From NCBI GenBank assembly GCA_025356235.1, contig JANXUL010000111.1, forward strand, positions 1-38,167: a DNA stretch of 38,167 bases. Direction: 5' to 3'. Position numbers and translations under genes: made by a program. Source of the stretch: Bacteroidota bacterium (GTDB lineage: Bacteria; Bacteroidota; Bacteroidia; Chitinophagales; Chitinophagaceae). Below are positions 7,867-16,502 of the stretch, one piece after another; positions within the stretch are counted from its first letter, which is position 1; each line of letters opens with the position of its first letter. The notes under the pieces were generated by a model. The model had not been told where the DNA came from. It ran no database searches and saw nothing but the letters and a program-made list of their open reading frames with translations.

Positions 7867-8679
7867 ATGACCATGATCAGATATTCAGTTTTTATACTTG
7901 CCTTTCTATTGAGTGGTTTACCCGTCATTAAAACCTATGCTCAACCAGATTCCAGCCATTATTATCGTGCTGCCGATGGTACAAATATTTATTATGAAGT
8001 GAAAGGGAAAGGCTATCCGGTTGTTTTGGTTCACGGATTTATTGTAAATGCAACTACCTGGAAGAAGTCGCCATTGTATCTTGATCTTTTGAAAAATGGT
8101 TACCAAGTAATCATCATGGACCTGCGTGGAAACGGAAAATCAGATAAACCACATACCCCACAGGCCTATGAAAACGATGCCCAGGCAAAAGATATTATGG
8201 GCATTGTTTCTGAATTAGGTATCAAAAAATATGATGCGATCGGTTACTCAAGGGGGTCGATCATCGCAGCGCGCTTATTGGTCTTGGATAAACGTGTGCA
8301 TAAAACCATACTTGGTGGAATGGGTGCTGAATTTACTAACCCTGAGTGGCCAAGACGTATTATGTTTTACCATGCATTAATGGGTGATAGTGTACCTGAA
8401 TTAAAAACAATGGTGCAAAATGTACAGAAATCCGGACTTGATCAGCTGGCCCTTGCCTATCAACAGAAAGAACAACCCGCTACTTCAAAAGAAGCCCTGC
8501 TCAAAGTAAAAAAAGATGTGCTTGTCATTTGTGGCGATCATGATAAAGACAATGGTTTGGGAACAGAACTAGCGGCCTTAATTCCCAAAGCAAAATTCAT
8601 AGAAGTTCCCGGCGACCATAACCATGCAGCATCTACCCAGGAATTTGCCAATGAAGCATTAGCTTTTATAAAGAAATAA
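7867..8679 (+). CDS. Secreted alpha/beta hydrolase
   Basis: This 270-residue protein has a signal peptide (about 1-25, ending TYAQ) and a classic alpha/beta hydrolase fold. The oxyanion segment is VHGFIVN (55-61). The nucleophile elbow is GYSRGS with Ser128. The acid is likely D224 or D226 in CGDHDKDNG, and the histidine is likely H251 or H253 in PGDHNHA. The DLRGNGKSDKP loop (85-95) is typical of esterase and haloperoxidase-like members. The fold cannot tell the substrate. It stands alone and converges on the Ldh-family gene. The next Met (third codon) is an equally possible start. Confidence 0.88.
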   Translation: MTMIRYSVFILAFLLSGLPVIKTYAQPDSSHYYRAADGTNIYYEVKGKGYPVVLVHGFIVNATTWKKSPLYLDLLKNGYQVIIMDLRGNGKSDKPHTPQAYENDAQAKDIMGIVSELGIKKYDAIGYSRGSIIAARLLVLDKRVHKTILGGMGAEFTNPEWPRRIMFYHALMGDSVPELKTMVQNVQKSGLDQLALAYQQKEQPATSKEALLKVKKDVLVICGDHDKDNGLGTELAALIPKAKFIEVPGDHNHAASTQEFANEALAFIKK

Positions 8680-8702
8680 ATTGGAGTGCTACTCGTAAGG
8701 GT

Positions 8703-9785
8703 TTATATAATAAGTCCGAATTTTTTTGCTACGAGTTCTAAATCTTCTGCAACAGATTCTACAACAGGAATACCTTCTGATTTCCGCTTATGCTCCGCTT
8801 CACGTTCAGGATCACCGGGTATCAATACCTTATCAAACCCTTCAGCCGGTTTAGCCGATCTGAACCTTTGTATCCAGTTATCCATATGCTCTTTAAACTC
8901 TTCAGCCGGCCGGAAGGCATCTATTCGCATGGCACCAAAAAAATGTCCCAGCCCTTTACCCGGCATATTTTCCGGCATAGGCACATAAGCAGGAAAGGGT
9001 GGTGCCCAGGGCCCATAAGATGCACCACTAAGAACTGCTGAAAAAATATCAACAATACTTCCCAATGCATAACCTTTATGACTGCCATGCTCCCTATCGC
9101 TTCCCAATGGAAGTAATGCTCCCTGCTTTTTTAAAATATTCGCATCACTTGATGGCTGCCCTTCTTTATCCTGCACCCAGCCTGAAGGTGTATCCGCGTT
9201 TTTTCTTTGTAATATTTCTAATTTACCATTGGCAGCTGTGGTTGTTGCAAAATCAGCGACAAAAGCGGGTTGTTCTTTCGCAGGAATCGCTACCGCTATC
9301 GGATTGGTGCCTAACATCCTCTCTATCGAAAAGGTTGGGGCAACCAGGGCACTGGCATTCGTCATAGCCATACCAATCATATCATGTTCCAAAGCCATCA
9401 TAGCGTGGTGGCCGGCTATACCAAAATGATTAGTATTACGTACACTCACCCATCCGGTACCTACATTTTTTGCTTTTTCAATAGCCACCTGCATGGCAAA
9501 AGGAGCTATTACCAACCCTAATCCTGCATCCCCATCCACCACTGCGGTAGAAGGTGTTTGATGAACGATTTGAATATCTGGTGTGGCATTTATCCTGTTT
9601 GCTTCCCATAAACGGATATAGCCGCTTAACCGGGCCACACCATGACTATCAATCCCCCGAAGATCTGCTGCAATTAACCCGACAGATGCCGTATTCGCAT
9701 GCTCATTAGAGCAGCCCATACTTTTAAAGACCTTATAAGTGAATTGATATAATTGATCGTAAGAATACAATGCCACGGCAGCCAT
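8703..9785 (-). CDS. Ldh-family (malate/L-lactate/ureidoglycolate-type) NAD(P)-dependent dehydrogenase
   Basis: This protein belongs to the type-2 malate/L-lactate dehydrogenase family, which has its own NAD(P)-binding fold and oxidises 2-hydroxy acids. The conserved LRGIDSHGVARL segment, NTNHFGIAGHHAM, MTNASALVAP and GTNPIAVAIP are all present. The C-terminal part has GSDREHGSHKGYALG and MRIDAF. The reading frame opens upstream at 9821, but the 12 extra residues (MCRLVLSFLFKI) look like non-coding extension; starting at MAAVALYSYDQL (9785) gives 360 residues, normal for the family. The substrate cannot be told from motifs alone. Confidence 0.9.
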   Translation of the reverse strand: MAAVALYSYDQLYQFTYKVFKSMGCSNEHANTASVGLIAADLRGIDSHGVARLSGYIRLWEANRINATPDIQIVHQTPSTAVVDGDAGLGLVIAPFAMQVAIEKAKNVGTGWVSVRNTNHFGIAGHHAMMALEHDMIGMAMTNASALVAPTFSIERMLGTNPIAVAIPAKEQPAFVADFATTTAANGKLEILQRKNADTPSGWVQDKEGQPSSDANILKKQGALLPLGSDREHGSHKGYALGSIVDIFSAVLSGASYGPWAPPFPAYVPMPENMPGKGLGHFFGAMRIDAFRPAEEFKEHMDNWIQRFRSAKPAEGFDKVLIPGDPEREAEHKRKSEGIPVVESVAEDLELVAKKFGLII

Positions 9786-9846
9786 GATTTTAAATAGAAA
9801 AGATAAAACTAACCTGCACAATATAATCTGTTTGATGTAATCAATG

Positions 9847-9887
9847 TTAATAGCAGTCGCTCAGCTCTGCCGAATGACTGCTATTAA
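9847..9887. repeat. 12-bp hairpin around the left REP-like core
   Basis: TTAATAGCAGTC (9847-9858) pairs perfectly with 9876-9887 around a 17-base loop containing GCTCAGCTCTGCCGA. It overlaps the left REP-like end and has no equal at the right end. It may also act as a 3' hairpin for the transposase transcript. Confidence 0.7.
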
Positions 9888-9902
9888 TTGGCCTCCGGCC
9901 AA
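9859..9902 (+). repeat. Left REP-like end of the RAYT unit
   Basis: It holds the core GCTCAGCTCTGCCGA, a spacer, and the small palindrome TTGGCC-TCC-GGCCAA (9888-9902), 11 bases before the transposase stop codon. The same parts occur in inverted orientation at 10455-10500. Confidence 0.65.
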
Positions 9903-9912
9903 ATACCAATAC

Positions 9913-10443
9913 TCAAATATCCATAACAGAAATAGGCGATCTTGTATTAGCACTGCTATACCACCAATGTTCGGGATCAGTCACTAATCCGGCTCTCACA
10001 GGATTAAAGTGGATATAGTTTTTTTTCTGTAATAGTATTTCAGCAGTAAAGCAATTAATTGGATGATTGGTCTTTTGCCAAAAAATATTCTCAGCATTTT
10101 GTTGTTGAAATTTGGCATTATATTGAAAAATAATTTTCATCCAGTCCCTCCTGCTTTCATAGGGGTTATTATAAATCATAGTCAAAAGTAGTTAGGCGGT
10201 ATAACTTTTAAAATCACGTAATAAGTAATTCAGTTTCCCATCTTTTTGTCCGGCCAACCAATGCATATGGTTACTCATAATTACGTAAGCATACAATTCC
10301 AGGCCTTTATGTTGTTGCCAGTATTGTATATTTTTTATAACCTCTTCACAATAATTCTTACACGTAAATGCATCTAGGCCACCAACTACTGTTAGGGTTA
10401 CAAAAAAAACAGCATCATAATTGGCTTTGCGTAGTTCACTCAT
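9913..10443 (-). pseudogene. REP-associated tyrosine transposase (RAYT, Y1_Tnp), interrupted by an in-frame stop
   Basis: The product is a single-strand HUH transposase of the IS200/RAYT class. The HUH motif is SNHMHWL, and the YIHFNPVRAGLV block that follows the tyrosine helix is near the C-terminus. A single TAA at 10192-10194 splits it after ...LLRDFKSYTA; the same frame then continues through LLLTMIYNNPYESRRDWM, exactly where intact relatives read FKSYTA...NPYESRRDWM. No frameshift is needed. The likely start is MSELRKANYD at 10443; the longer opening at 10503 would translate the REP-like end. The stop falls between the HUH motif and the tyrosine region, so the gene is probably inactive unless the stop is read through. 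Confidence 0.85.
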
Positions 10444-10454
10444 ATTGGCAGGTT

Positions 10455-10500
10455 TTGGCGGTGGGCGCCAAGTTATCATATTCAGTCGGCAGGGCCGAGC
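10455..10500 (-). repeat. Right REP-like end of the RAYT unit
   Basis: Read on the minus strand it has the core GCTCGGCCCTGCCGA (10500-10486) and then the hairpin TTGGCG-N5-CGCCAA (10471-10455), just upstream of the transposase start. It mirrors the left end. Confidence 0.65.
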
Positions 10501-10535
10501 CAATATTACTGCGTATTTATACTTAATTTTATATC

Positions 10536-11819
10536 ATGAAACACGTTTGTTTTCTTATTGCCTGTATACTTGTATGTACCTGCACATTTGCACAATTATC
10601 CAGGGATTCCATCAGTACAGATTTTGTATTATACCAGCGGCGTATTGACTTTGATAAGAATATGCGCGACCGGACCATTACTGCCACCTTCGCACAACCA
10701 TTAGATAGTAATAATGAAGAAAAATACAGGGAAGCCTGCTGGGCCATTTCACAATTTCTTTTTCGGTCGGCGGAGATAGAGAAAGGATTTCATACACTAT
10801 TCAATCAATATGCATCTTTGGAAACAAGTACCAAGAGGGCTTTACTGGAGGCAGTTTATGGTAGTTATCCAACAGAATATCAAAAAGAAATACAGCAATT
10901 AATTCAGGCCGAGAAAGTACCGAAATTATTTGCTATGGAGGCCATATACCTTTTTAGAATAGATCATAGTCTTACAAACAGTAGCGCGCTGCTGAAGTTG
11001 TTAAATCAACAATTCACTAATTATAGCGGGCAGGTTTTATTGACCGAATTAGAGAATTATTTATTACAGCATACAAGTTTGGTTTCGCAATCAATACCTG
11101 ATCTAATATCATTATTCCTTCATCAAAAAAAAAGGGGGCAGAAAATAGTCTATTCGTTTCAGCGATGGAACAGAGATTATCCCGGGCTGGCCATCATTCA
11201 GAATGCAGATGGTAGTTTTTGCAAAGATAGCCATGGGAAATTGCTGGTATTCGAGCAGTTGGCAAGATCAGCTTCCAACCTCCCATACTTTATCACCAAC
11301 GGCAGTACCCCACAAGGCATATACAGTATCCAGGGGACTGATGTATCGCATAATAATTTTATTGGCCCTACGCCTAATATTCAGTTGGTTATGCCAAATG
11401 AAGCTGATATCCTGTTCTGGCATACGCCTTATGATTCTTTAAAAGATCCCTTAATTAATTACCTTGACCTTTTACCCGAATCATGGCGTTCTTACCCGCC
11501 TATTACAGAATCATTTTTTGCGGGAAAGGCAGGGCGCACCGAAATCATTGCACACGGCACAACCATTGACCCCGACTATTTTAAAGACAAACCTTTCTAC
11601 CCACTTACCCCAACTATGGGTTGTCTTTGCGCCAAAGAAACCTGGAATATTTTTAATGGAAAATTCCTGCAAAGCGAGCAGTTTAACCTCGTGAATAGTT
11701 TCCTCTCAACACCCGGCAACACGGGTTATTTAATGGTGATCAATCTTGATAATCAACAAAAAGAAGTGAGCAGGAACGAGTTAGCAAAGATGGTGCAAGC
11801 GTATGAGCAGCGGAAATAA
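10536..11819 (+). CDS. Secreted protein with divergent L,D-transpeptidase (YkuD-like) domain
   Basis: This 427-residue protein has a signal peptide (1-19, ending TFA-Q). An alpha-helical region (about 45-215), with no family I can name, is followed by a region (about 225-400) that looks like an ErfK/YbiS/YkuD L,D-transpeptidase. The evidence is GSTPQGIYSI (256-265), like the TPxGxY/F strand of the family, AHGTT with H340, and TMGCLCAKE with C363, in the order and spacing of the HGT...SxGCxR catalytic motif. The Arg that normally follows is replaced (CLCAKE), and a second Cys is at 365. It may cross-link or edit peptidoglycan in the periplasm. The assignment is a motif-level inference. It stands alone, just after the broken RAYT unit. 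Confidence 0.6.
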   Translation: MKHVCFLIACILVCTCTFAQLSRDSISTDFVLYQRRIDFDKNMRDRTITATFAQPLDSNNEEKYREACWAISQFLFRSAEIEKGFHTLFNQYASLETSTKRALLEAVYGSYPTEYQKEIQQLIQAEKVPKLFAMEAIYLFRIDHSLTNSSALLKLLNQQFTNYSGQVLLTELENYLLQHTSLVSQSIPDLISLFLHQKKRGQKIVYSFQRWNRDYPGLAIIQNADGSFCKDSHGKLLVFEQLARSASNLPYFITNGSTPQGIYSIQGTDVSHNNFIGPTPNIQLVMPNEADILFWHTPYDSLKDPLINYLDLLPESWRSYPPITESFFAGKAGRTEIIAHGTTIDPDYFKDKPFYPLTPTMGCLCAKETWNIFNGKFLQSEQFNLVNSFLSTPGNTGYLMVINLDNQQKEVSRNELAKMVQAYEQRK

Positions 11820-11852
11820 ATTTTGTACAACACCCGGTCAAATACCTAGCTG

Positions 11853-13757
11853 CTATTTTAAGCTGATGTTACCGAAATGATCTTTCTGAATAAAATCCCA
11901 AAACAGGATATGGTTATTCAACAAAAGCGAAAATTCCTTTCTTGTTAATGACCGTCGTGGATCATAATTTTTTAATCCAAGACTTTCGAATTCTTTGGCA
12001 CTGATATCATTAATAAGATAAGACCTGATAAACATTATTTTCCGGGCTTCCTTTCCATTTTTATGGATGTATTGATTGACAGCATTAATCACTTTAACCA
12101 GGAAGGGGATGTTTGTCTTTTCATCACTACCCGCAAATAACTGGTTGGGAAATATGGTTGATAACCCGTTTCGGACCTCGTCTATATGCAAAGCAGAATC
12201 AGGATAAAAGTAAGTTTTATTAGACCAGCCTATACTCTTCCCCACCCCTTTAATAATACCCATCGTCCCAATTCGCTGTATGGCTTCCCATGCGGAGTCC
12301 TCCACTTTTACATCTACAAAAGGTTGCAGGTAACATTTATTTTTCAGCAATTCATTCTGGATTATGTTTACTTCTATAAGCTTAGGGTCTTTCTTTTCCA
12401 CGATACTTTTAGCTGCCAATATTCCTGCTGCCTGCCCTGTTAACAATACCACAGGTTGTAAACGGGTGGTGCCATTGGCAATATTACTTACTGATATCCC
12501 TTTTTCACAAACAATCAATCCCTGTATATTTTTGGGTAGCAATGCGCCAATAGGAATAGAAAAAGAGGGTATCTGCGGAAATGGTATGGGCACTACTTTA
12601 CCTGGATATTGTGCATGGTGGTGATCTACCGGGTAATCGCCAACAGCGATACCCGTTCTGTATAAGTTATATTGATAAGGCGATTTGATATGATCGATAT
12701 TTAAACGAACCACTCCCTTCACCCTCCTGCCTTCGCGGTTATACGGCATGAATGCCATACCATGGTCCATTTCATTTTCTGCCAAACCAATGTGTTTTTG
12801 TTTTAATACTGTTTGCAAAAAATAAATAAATCCAAGGGTTTGGTTTTTTGCTTTGGTATATTCCTTTTCACGTTCAAGTGGCTTCATTTCTACTGCATCC
12901 AGGTAAGAATCATTGCCATGCGCCGGCCAGTTAAGCATGTATTTATCTGCGGTTCCTTTTGCTACCCGCAGCTTGCCATAATCCAATACTTTTTGTGTAT
13001 TGGCTGCATAGGGAGTGCCGTTACAAGGAGCCTCATTAGTGCTGCAATAAAATTTAGCAGGATCATATCCTGGCGGAGCTTTAATCGTTTTATCAGAGCC
13101 TTTGCCGTAATCTTGTAAAGTTGCCGCCCATGTCAGGTCCTGTATCACATTGGTTTTACCAGGTGCTATTTTCTCTCCGCTTTGGGTACTGTCTTCTGTA
13201 CCCAGATCATACCCGGCACCTGCATTTGCAAACACATCTCCGAGATCGGTTGCATCCACGGTAACAATGGCTGTTACTTCCAGTTTTTCTCCTTTTTTAT
13301 TTACAAATGCTGCGCCGAGTATTTTATTTTCTTTTTTCAATACTTTCTCAAAATACCAACCATATATTACCTGTAAATTCTTTTCATTTGCTGCCCATGC
13401 TTTAAATATACTATCGCCTACATGCGGTTCAAAACAGGTTTCACTTACCCATCCTGCAAATAGATTTTTGGTTTTATAGTGTTTGTATAATGCCTGCCTG
13501 AATTCTTCCCAGATACCGCTATGGAGGTCGTTGTTGCCGTCGGTACAGCTTACCCCTGCTGCAGTAAGCATACCACCCAACCAGGGTGTTTGCTCTACCA
13601 TCAATGTTTTTGCACCACTCCGGGCACTTTGAATACCGGCGGCCGTTCCACCTGTGCTGCCCCCAACAACCAATACTTCTGTATACATCTTTTTAACCTG
13701 TGCATTCAGCAAAGCAACAGCGGTAGCAAAATATAAAAGCAAACTGAGTTTTTTCAT
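11853..13757 (-). CDS. Secreted FAD-dependent oxidoreductase (FAD_oxidored family) with SLH-like tail
   Basis: This 634-residue protein has a signal peptide (1-19, ending LNAQ) and a Rossmann FAD-binding motif VLVVGGSTGGTAAG (about 29-42), with the acidic strand end at KTLMVEQ and the WLGGMLTAAGVSCTDG segment typical of the FAD_oxidored family. The second FAD region, LQPVVLLTGQAAGILAA, closes the fold. From about residue 489 the sequence changes to AIQRIGTMGIIKG...FYPDSALHIDEV and later SLGLKNYDPRRSLTRKEF, which resembles S-layer-homology repeats. Relatives are often labelled as xanthan-lyase-like in databases, but nothing here shows a lyase. Its substrate is unknown; it should act outside the cytoplasm. 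Confidence 0.82.
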   Translation of the reverse strand: MKKLSLLLYFATAVALLNAQVKKMYTEVLVVGGSTGGTAAGIQSARSGAKTLMVEQTPWLGGMLTAAGVSCTDGNNDLHSGIWEEFRQALYKHYKTKNLFAGWVSETCFEPHVGDSIFKAWAANEKNLQVIYGWYFEKVLKKENKILGAAFVNKKGEKLEVTAIVTVDATDLGDVFANAGAGYDLGTEDSTQSGEKIAPGKTNVIQDLTWAATLQDYGKGSDKTIKAPPGYDPAKFYCSTNEAPCNGTPYAANTQKVLDYGKLRVAKGTADKYMLNWPAHGNDSYLDAVEMKPLEREKEYTKAKNQTLGFIYFLQTVLKQKHIGLAENEMDHGMAFMPYNREGRRVKGVVRLNIDHIKSPYQYNLYRTGIAVGDYPVDHHHAQYPGKVVPIPFPQIPSFSIPIGALLPKNIQGLIVCEKGISVSNIANGTTRLQPVVLLTGQAAGILAAKSIVEKKDPKLIEVNIIQNELLKNKCYLQPFVDVKVEDSAWEAIQRIGTMGIIKGVGKSIGWSNKTYFYPDSALHIDEVRNGLSTIFPNQLFAGSDEKTNIPFLVKVINAVNQYIHKNGKEARKIMFIRSYLINDISAKEFESLGLKNYDPRRSLTRKEFSLLLNNHILFWDFIQKDHFGNISLK

Positions 13758-13810
13758 AACACTGGTTCTGGTATCAATTAATCAACTAATGTGTCGTCTT
13801 ATATCATCTT

Positions 13811-13851
13811 AAAAATAAAAGGAGAGGCTACTTAATCAGTGCATCTCCTTT
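13811..13851 (-). terminator. Rho-independent terminator of ssb
   Basis: On the minus strand AAAGGAGA (13851-13844) pairs with TCTCCTTT (13825-13818), with a partly paired 18-base inner part, followed by TATTTTT. Confidence 0.7.
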
Positions 13852-13872
13852 TACTATATCAGGTTAATTTTT

Positions 13873-14319
13873 TTAAAACGGAAGGTCATCCAATGGTTCA
13901 GTCAACTCACCGGCAGACGGTCCTGTAGTTGCCGGCTGGGCGTAAGCGGGGGCAGATTGGTAATTGCTTCCCCCCTCATTATTACCTCCGCTTCCATCAG
14001 CACTTTTACTACCCAATAATTGTACACTGGCAATTCGTAAGCTTAAAGTTGCCCCATTACGGCCATCCTGAGTAGTATACGTTCTTACATCCGGCTGCCC
14101 CTCAACAAATACCTGGGTCCCTTTTTTAAGATACGGTGCAACTGCTGTGCGGTCCGTCCAGTAAGAACAATCCACCCAGGTAGTCTTGTCTTTCTGGTTA
14201 CCCTGGGCATCTTTATAGCGTTCTGTATGGGCCACAGTGAAATTGATCACATTCTTCCCGTTTACATTATTAACAATGGCATCTTTTCCAAGATTTCCGA
14301 TTACCTGAAGCTTTATCAT
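13873..14319 (-). CDS. ssb: Single-stranded DNA-binding protein
   Basis: This 148-residue protein opens with MIKLQVIGNLGKDAIVNNVNGK and has WVDCSYWTDRTA and YLKKGTQVFVEGQPDVRTY, all in the OB-fold (1-105). A Gly/Ser/Pro-rich flexible linker follows, and then the acidic tip ELTEPLDDLPF, which binds partner repair and replication proteins. It coats single-stranded DNA during replication, repair and recombination. It is a normal-length SSB in its own transcript with a terminator. It may be the main SSB or a second copy; the window cannot tell. Confidence 0.95.
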   Translation of the reverse strand: MIKLQVIGNLGKDAIVNNVNGKNVINFTVAHTERYKDAQGNQKDKTTWVDCSYWTDRTAVAPYLKKGTQVFVEGQPDVRTYTTQDGRNGATLSLRIASVQLLGSKSADGSGGNNEGGSNYQSAPAYAQPATTGPSAGELTEPLDDLPF

Positions 14320-14491
14320 AAATATTTGTTTTTGTAAATGTCTGAAAGATGAAATTACTAAAATCGCGTATTTCCCGCATAAACTAGTTTTTATTCACTG
14401 TATAAATTGGGTCTAAAAAGTCAAAATGTATCAGATTACTAAGGAAATTGATTGATGGAAGTTCTCCTGCACTTCTATTTTCAACGATTGC

Positions 14492-15244
14492 CTATTGGGG
14501 CACAGCTTCGCTTAATGAAGACTCAACTGATTTCTTTATCCATGAAACCGTATTCATAGCTAAACCTGATGCATGAAATACTACTTTACCCTGCCTGTCC
14601 AGCACAACATGGGTGGGATATAAATTTATATTATATTTTTCCGCTATGTACCGGCCGTTGTCAATGATATTGTAAATGAATGGGTTCTTTTTTAAGAAAT
14701 CCTGTAAATCACTTTTTTGATCTAATGCTACCGCAATAAACACGACATCTTTATTATTTTTAAATGATCCCACTAGCTCATTTAAATCGGGTATTTCCTT
14801 TCTGCAGGGAGGGCAATTGATGAACCAAAAATTCAATACTACCACTTTACCTGTTAACTCTTTCAGACTGTACCTGTTTCCATACATATCCGTTTCCTTA
14901 AAAGATGCGATTTTATCACCTGTTCTGAAAAACTTGCTTTCTGCCGGTTTGGGCAATTTTAATACCCTGTTATTAATTTCTTCTTCGGATAACTTTGAGA
15001 TCAAAGCATTTTTCTGATCAGGTGATATACGAACACCATATTTTCCTGATGCCAGCAGTTGCTGCCAAACAATCGGGGGATACACCATCCCACTTGAGTC
15101 TTTTACCTCCATATCCTCCAGTTTAACACGAGCTGGTACCTGAGAACTGTTCCCTGGCAACGTTTGGGCCATTAATGACATACAAAAGCCAACTGTTAAC
15201 CATAAAACGAGAATGGGTTTCATATAATGCTTTTTACTATTCAT
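14492..15244 (-). CDS. TlpA-like periplasmic thiol-disulfide oxidoreductase
   Basis: This 250-residue protein has a signal sequence, a variable N-terminal region (30-105) and a TlpA/AhpC-type thioredoxin domain (about 106-240). The redox motif CPPC is at 144-147 within VLNFWFINCPPCRKE, and the cis-Pro loop is YPTHVVLD. Such proteins keep thiols reduced in the periplasm, for example for cytochrome c maturation; ccmC/ccmD are in the same window but 13 kb away. The ATG at 15244 gives seven residues before MKPILVLWL, which is the more signal-like start (15223); either start is possible. Confidence 0.88.
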   Translation of the reverse strand: MNSKKHYMKPILVLWLTVGFCMSLMAQTLPGNSSQVPARVKLEDMEVKDSSGMVYPPIVWQQLLASGKYGVRISPDQKNALISKLSEEEINNRVLKLPKPAESKFFRTGDKIASFKETDMYGNRYSLKELTGKVVVLNFWFINCPPCRKEIPDLNELVGSFKNNKDVVFIAVALDQKSDLQDFLKKNPFIYNIIDNGRYIAEKYNINLYPTHVVLDRQGKVVFHASGLAMNTVSWIKKSVESSLSEAVPQ

Positions 15245-15389
15245 TGAATATAATATATTATTTTTATTTATTCAACGGTAATTTTTCCGCTTTCGTAATC
15301 CTTATATTACTCTTTACACAAACTGTTACGCTTACTTGTTTTACTTTTACAGCTTACCTCTGTTGGATAACAGAGATCAATTTTTTATT

Positions 15390-16502
15390 ATGAGCCGTAA
15401 AGGGAAGGTACTGGTGGCAATGAGCGGCGGTATAGATAGTACCGTTGTAGCACTTATGCTGCACCAGGAAGGCTATGAAGTAGTAGGTATCACCATGAAA
15501 ACATGGGATTATGCCAGCAGTGGTTCCAGCACCAAAGAAACCGGTTGTTGTAATATAGATTCATTTAACGATGCACGTCAGGCAGCCGTACACCATGGGT
15601 TTCCGCACTTTATTCTGGATATAAGAGAGGAATTTGGCGATTTCGTTATTGAAAATTTTGTTGATGAATACCTCGCCGGGCGCACTCCCAATCCATGTGT
15701 TATGTGCAATACCCATATCAAATGGCGGGCCCTGTTAAAACGGGCCAATGCACTGGATTGCGAATTTATTGCCACCGGTCATTATGGATCGGTTCGCCAG
15801 CATGATAATGGCCGTTATGTAATCAGTAAAGGATTGGATGAAACCAAAGACCAGAGTTATGTTCTTTGGGGCCTTGACCAGGAATTGCTCAGCCGCACAA
15901 TGTTACCATTAGGTGGATACCGTAAATCTGCTATCCGCCAAATGGCAATTGATTTGGGCTATCCTGAACTGGCTAAGAAAAGCGAAAGCTACGAGATCTG
16001 TTTTGTGCCCGATAATGATTATCGGGGTTTCTTAAAGAGAAGGGTTGACGGATTAGAAGAGAAAGTAAATGGTGGTTGGTTTGTAGACAAATCCGGAAAG
16101 AGATTAGGTCAGCACAAAGGCTATCCCTTTTATACGGTGGGTCAGCGCAAAGGATTAGAGATTGCCATGGGCCGGCCCGTTTATGTAACTTCCATCAACC
16201 CGGATACCAATACCGTTGTATTGGGCGATGAAATTGATTTAGACCAGAACGATATGCTGATTGGCAAGATCAACTGGATGAAATATGATGGGATCACAGA
16301 TGGTATGGAAGCCATTACCAAAATCCGTTACAAAGACAAAGGAGCCCTAAGCAACCTGTATTATTCCGAGAATGGCATCCGCGCCCGTTTCTACGAAAAT
16401 GTAAAAGGTATTGCCCCCGGCCAAAGCGCTGTGTTCTATGAAGGCGATGATGTGATTGGCGGAGGGATTATACAGAGAGGGGAACTTATTCAACCCTTTT
16501 AA
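15390..16502 (+). CDS. mnmA: tRNA-specific 2-thiouridylase
   Basis: MnmA thiolates U34 of Lys, Glu and Gln tRNAs. From this start the protein is 370 residues. It has the PP-loop SGGIDS (12-17), the first catalytic Cys in NPCVMCN (C106, with C103 beside it), and the second in SYEICFVPDNDYRG (C204). GQRKGLEIAMGRPVYV marks the following domain. The frame opens upstream at 15336, but residues before MSRKGKVLVAMSGG look like untranslated leader. It converges on the methyltransferase gene, and the two stop codons overlap by 4 bases. Confidence 0.96.
   Translation: MSRKGKVLVAMSGGIDSTVVALMLHQEGYEVVGITMKTWDYASSGSSTKETGCCNIDSFNDARQAAVHHGFPHFILDIREEFGDFVIENFVDEYLAGRTPNPCVMCNTHIKWRALLKRANALDCEFIATGHYGSVRQHDNGRYVISKGLDETKDQSYVLWGLDQELLSRTMLPLGGYRKSAIRQMAIDLGYPELAKKSESYEICFVPDNDYRGFLKRRVDGLEEKVNGGWFVDKSGKRLGQHKGYPFYTVGQRKGLEIAMGRPVYVTSINPDTNTVVLGDEIDLDQNDMLIGKINWMKYDGITDGMEAITKIRYKDKGALSNLYYSENGIRARFYENVKGIAPGQSAVFYEGDDVIGGGIIQRGELIQPF

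Larger units (their letters stand above)
9847..10500. mobile_element. RAYT unit with REP-like imperfect terminal inverted repeats
   Basis: A single-domain Y1 transposase gene (minus strand) is bounded by two related, inverted ends. The left end (9859-9902, plus) begins GCTCAGCTCTGCCGA and finishes in the hairpin TTGGCC-TCC-GGCCAA. The right end (10500-10455, minus) begins GCTCGGCCCTGCCGA and finishes in TTGGCG-N5-CGCCAA. Both ends are about 45 bases with the same order of parts. This matches the organisation of REP-associated tyrosine transposases, whose substrates are hairpin-bearing REP sequences. Confidence 0.7.

Noticed and set aside
10443-10503. The 20-residue N-terminal extension of the RAYT opening at 10503
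   Set aside because: It translates the right REP-like end; relatives begin near MSELRK.
15336-15389. Longer MnmA N-terminus
   Set aside because: MFYFYSLPLLDNRDQFFI is not found in the family, and MSRKGKVLVAMSGG fits the PP-loop start.
16499-16502. Overlap of mnmA and the methyltransferase gene as a special arrangement
   Set aside because: Four-base overlap of two convergent stops is common in compact genomes.
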